8,455 bases of DNA from Candidatus Bathyarchaeota archaeon. GTDB lineage: Archaea > Thermoproteota > Bathyarchaeia > TCS64. The DNA is taken from assembly GCA_030593155.1 (NCBI GenBank), contig JAUVHT010000029.1:1-8455 (forward strand), written 5' to 3'. Under the pieces are notes generated by a model that was not told the DNA's origin, made no database searches, and was given only the letters and a program-made list of their open reading frames with translations. Shown here piece after piece: positions 6,316-8,455 of this stretch. Position numbers and translations under genes: made by a program. Positions within the stretch are counted from its first letter, which is position 1, and the number at the start of each line of letters is the position of its first letter.

Positions 6316-6447
6316 ATGGAGATTAACGATCCGGTTAGGTTACTTCTGATCATAGGGACGAATATTTTCGGCGTCTACGCCCTTTACAAGATCCTCCAGA
6401 TGTCCTACTGGTTCATCAAGGATAGGTCATCCGACGAGGAATATTGA
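6316..6447 (+). CDS. Small single-helix membrane protein, 43 aa
   Basis: The frame from ATG to TGA encodes 43 residues. A short polar start (MEINDPVR) leads into a hydrophobic helix, LLLIIGTNIFGVYALYKIL, followed by an aromatic segment (MSYWFI) and a charged end (KDRSSDEEY). This is the layout of a small single-pass membrane protein or membrane-protein partner. A TATA box lies at a suitable distance upstream. It is transcribed away from TatD and toward the aldolase, from which it is separated by a hairpin and the aldolase promoter. No family is recognised. Its 5' end overlaps antisense the open but start-less frame described at 6049-6165. Confidence 0.5.
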   Translation: MEINDPVRLLLIIGTNIFGVYALYKILQMSYWFIKDRSSDEEY

Positions 6448-6455
6448 ATAAATTT

Positions 6456-6487
6456 CGCATGGGCATATATTCTGCCCCAAACATGCG
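6456..6487 (+). repeat. Strong hairpin upstream of the aldolase promoter
   Basis: CGCATGGGCA (6456-6465) pairs with TGCCC (6473-6477) and ATGCG (6483-6487): ten base pairs, a 7-base loop and a 5-base bulge on the 3' side. It starts 8 bases after the stop of the 43-residue gene and ends 5 bases before the aldolase TATA box. It has no T-run after it, so a terminator is less likely than an operator or an mRNA-end stabiliser. Confidence 0.5.
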
Positions 6488-6491
6488 TGAA

Positions 6492-6536
6492 TGATATATA
6501 CCTGTTCCTTTCACCCTAAATAGAACCGTTCAGGAG
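6492..6536 (+). promoter_or_regulatory. Promoter and Shine-Dalgarno of the aldolase
   Basis: TGATATATACC (6492-6502) is a good TATA box; a start site near 6522 would give a leader of about 25 bases. AGGAG (6532-6536) lies 10 bases before the ATG at 6547 and serves as the ribosome binding site, followed by an A-rich spacer. Confidence 0.6.
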
Positions 6537-6546
6537 AATAAAAAAA

Positions 6547-7299
6547 ATGAGGAACGAACTCAAAAGGAGATTGAGCCGAGGAGAACAGGTCTACGGCACA
6601 TGGATCACTGTCGAGAGCCCGATGGCGACGGAGATGTTGTCTTCCCTTGGCTTCGACTACTTCGTCTTCGACACCGAGCACAGCCCCCTTGACATCTACA
6701 TGGCCCAGACCCTGATGCAAGCCATGAGGGGAGACTCGAAAACAACTCCAATTGTTCGAGTAAACTGGAATGACCTCGTCCAGATAAAGAGGGCCCTCGA
6801 TATTGGGGCGTATGGCGTCTTGGTTCCTTGGGTAAATAATAAAGAGGAGGCCGAGATGGCCGTCAAGGCTACGAGATATGCCCCGAACGGGCTTAGGGGA
6901 TGCGGACCGAGGCGAGCTGCGATGTTCGACCCAGACTATCTACAGACTGCTGACGATGAGATCTTGGTCATTTGCCAGATTGAGACAAAGGAGGCCGTCG
7001 AGAACATCGAGGAGATCGTCTCAGTCGAGGGCGTCGATGTCAGCTACATCGGTCCAGCCGACCTATCTGCATCCTTTGGCCATCTAGGGAATCAATCCCA
7101 CCCAGAGGTGCAGAAGGCTATAGACAGGGTCTTCGACGCCACCAAGGCCGCCGGAAAGGCCACAGGGGTCCATCAGGCATCGGGGAAGACGATAGAGGAT
7201 CGCATGGAGAAGGGCTATAACTTCATCACCATCGGGAACGATCTGATATACATGAAGAACGGAGTCCTCGCCCAGATGGAGAAGCTGGGCTTGAAATAG
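6547..7299 (+). CDS. HpcH/HpaI-family class II aldolase
   Basis: The protein has 250 residues, the normal length of HpaI-type aldolases, and starts at ATG with AGGAG upstream. It is a metal-dependent TIM-barrel enzyme that cleaves or forms 2-keto acids with pyruvate as one partner, as in HpaI, RhmA and GarL. Visible signatures: D42-T-E44-H45-S-P (catalytic His45), R71 in IVRVNW, the substrate-loop segment YAPNGLRGCGPRRA (111-124), metal ligand E146 in QIET, and D172 in GPADLSASFG. The sugar-acid substrate cannot be fixed from sequence; 2-keto-3-deoxy acid aldolase is the usual guess. It has its own promoter and an adjacent hairpin, so it is probably regulated separately. Stop TAG, 16 bases before the end of the convergent GMP synthase gene; reading through TAG would add 17 codons overlapping that gene, and the normal length argues that TAG stops here. 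Confidence 0.96.
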   Translation: MRNELKRRLSRGEQVYGTWITVESPMATEMLSSLGFDYFVFDTEHSPLDIYMAQTLMQAMRGDSKTTPIVRVNWNDLVQIKRALDIGAYGVLVPWVNNKEEAEMAVKATRYAPNGLRGCGPRRAAMFDPDYLQTADDEILVICQIETKEAVENIEEIVSVEGVDVSYIGPADLSASFGHLGNQSHPEVQKAIDRVFDATKAAGKATGVHQASGKTIEDRMEKGYNFITIGNDLIYMKNGVLAQMEKLGLK

Positions 7300-7315
7300 C
7301 CCATATATCCCTCTC

Positions 7316-8455
7316 TTATTCGAACTCCACGGTGGCGGGAGGCTTCGGCGTAACGTCGTAATAGACTTTTACCACTTTCGGACAGGTGCTCAGTATCTTC
7401 TTGGCCGCTGCCTCAAGCGTCTGCCAGGGGATCTGGGAGACCTCCGCAGTGAGGAAGTCCTGGGTCTCCACGGCCCTCATCGCCACGAGATAGCCCTCGT
7501 CGTCCTCCCTCCCGCTTATCAAATAGAGCACCCGGGAGACCTCCGGGAAGTTGGACTGCACCTCCAGTCTCATCCTCTCCAGCGCCTCATACCCGAGATC
7601 CAAGGGTTTCCCCGCTTCGTCCTTAACCTCTAGAGTTGCGACGAAGCCATAGGATCGCTTTCCTTCCACAATGCCCGTGGCCCTCTCAGAGAGGTATTTC
7701 GAACCTATGCTGGGCTGCTCGATCTCCATGGCCTCGGCGGCCTCCCTCCTGAGTATCTTGGGTGCCTCGGTCGTCTCACCACTCATGATGGCTGCGAAGT
7801 ACTGGGCCGGTCGCTCCTTCTTGAAGGCATCCTCCACAACGGTCGTCGCGGCTTTGAGCTGATCCAGCTTGTCCGCAGTTATCTCGCCGACCACTCTGAC
7901 GGAGAGACCTGGGCCCGGGAAGGGCTGCCTCTCCGAGACATCGGAGGGCGTACCCAGGTAACGGGCCACCTCCCTGACTTGATACTTGTAGAGGGAGGCG
8001 ATGGGCTCTATGATCTTATAACCAAACCTCTCCACCGGGTTTATCCCGATCTGCTCCAGGATGTTGTGCTGGGTCTTGATGCCCCCCTTTGTCTCGTCGA
8101 TGTCTGCCTTGATAGTCCCCTGGACGAGGAATCTGCAGTTTTCTGCCCAGGCTGCGTCGCTCAGGGTCTGGTAGAATGTCTCACGGAAAGCCTTCCTCTT
8201 CTCCTCGGCGTCTTTGAGGCCAGCCAGGGCCTCCATGAAGCGCTCCCTCTCGTCCAACACCTTAACTGGGAGGCTCAGAGGGGGGGCGGAGAGCATCGCT
8301 CTCACCCTGTCCGGCTCCCCAAGGCGCATGAAATTGTCGTCTATGAATGCGCAGATCAGGTTGTCGCCGATCGCCATGTGGGTGAGGACCGCACAGACGG
8401 TGCTGTCCACCCCGCCGGACACCGCTACGAGGGCCTTCTCCTCGCCCAAGACTCC
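7316..8455 (-). CDS. guaAb: GMP synthase subunit B (ATP-pyrophosphatase), 5'-partial
   Basis: The C-terminal 379 codons are present; the frame is open to the right edge. A TTG at 8447-8449 could be read as a start, but homologues carry about 20 residues before this point (ending in a GEEKALVAVSGG-like segment), so the true start is outside the window. Numbered from that TTG: the PP-loop SGGVDS is at 11-16, GTIKADIDET at 111-120, the segment GGIKTQHNI at 122-130, ERQPFPGPGL at 173-182, and the C-terminal PKPPATVEFE typical of GuaA. It amidates XMP to GMP using ammonia from a separate glutaminase subunit (GuaAa), which is not in the window. The C-terminal dimerisation domain is longer than in the ~310-residue euryarchaeal forms, with extra segments near 222-258 and 275-320; some crenarchaeal GuaAb are similarly long. 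Stop TAA. Confidence 0.95.
   Translation of the reverse strand, partial: GVLGEEKALVAVSGGVDSTVCAVLTHMAIGDNLICAFIDDNFMRLGEPDRVRAMLSAPPLSLPVKVLDERERFMEALAGLKDAEEKRKAFRETFYQTLSDAAWAENCRFLVQGTIKADIDETKGGIKTQHNILEQIGINPVERFGYKIIEPIASLYKYQVREVARYLGTPSDVSERQPFPGPGLSVRVVGEITADKLDQLKAATTVVEDAFKKERPAQYFAAIMSGETTEAPKILRREAAEAMEIEQPSIGSKYLSERATGIVEGKRSYGFVATLEVKDEAGKPLDLGYEALERMRLEVQSNFPEVSRVLYLISGREDDEGYLVAMRAVETQDFLTAEVSQIPWQTLEAAAKKILSTCPKVVKVYYDVTPKPPATVEFE

Noticed and set aside
8447..8449. TTG as the true start of the GMP synthase subunit
   Set aside because: The frame stays open to the window edge and the family has more residues before the PP-loop, so the gene is cut by the window.
1..8455. CRISPR arrays, tRNA or rRNA genes, insertion sequences
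   Set aside because: No regularly spaced repeats, cloverleaf-like segments, terminal inverted repeats or transposase-like frames were seen on either strand.

Overview
The window looks archaeal, most likely from the Thermoproteota and plausibly a Bathyarchaeia-like lineage; the class is inference. Support: a stand-alone ATP-pyrophosphatase subunit of GMP synthase (GuaAb type) instead of a fused GuaA, a short protein with an archaeal pilin-like N-terminus, TATA-box promoters about 25-50 bases ahead of several genes, oligo-T endings, and Shine-Dalgarno sequences of the archaeal GGTGA/GGGAG kind. Nothing indicates a phage, plasmid, transposon, CRISPR array, tRNA or rRNA.

Left part (1-1949), minus strand. 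A broken or very small membrane-protein frame (19-186) lies downstream of a pilin-like secreted or surface protein (223-696). Upstream of that is a complete aldo/keto reductase with a C-terminal two-cluster ferredoxin-like domain (879-1949).

Middle (2008-3584), a decaying or recoded stretch. It holds a DsrE-family gene with an early TGA and two single-base frameshifts (2008-2371), a 38-residue single-helix membrane protein with a good ribosome binding site (2537-2653), and a full-length membrane-protein reading frame of 178 codons interrupted only by three in-frame TAG codons (3048-3584). Between the last two, 2654-2925 holds only a candidate promoter; 2926-3045 has a weak plus-strand remnant. 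The 2372-2536 gap holds only a short inverted repeat.

Right part (3714-8455). On the minus strand a TatD-like metal-dependent hydrolase (5241-6008) is followed by an Atz/Trz-type amidohydrolase (3714-5096) whose conserved N-terminus continues upstream with no standard start codon. Upstream of TatD are a remnant reading frame (6049-6165), then a divergent plus-strand 43-residue membrane protein (6316-6447), a strong hairpin, and an HpcH/HpaI-family aldolase (6547-7299) with its own promoter. A GuaAb-type GMP synthase subunit (7316 to the right edge) converges on the aldolase; its N-terminus lies outside the window.

The metabolic genes do not form an obvious shared pathway: one redox enzyme, two metal-dependent hydrolases, one class II aldolase and one purine biosynthesis enzyme. 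The most noteworthy features are the TAG-interrupted membrane protein, the DsrE pseudogene, the missing start codon of the amidohydrolase, and the two unannotated small membrane proteins. Several of these could have one common cause, either gene decay or assembly errors, and read-level checking would separate the two.
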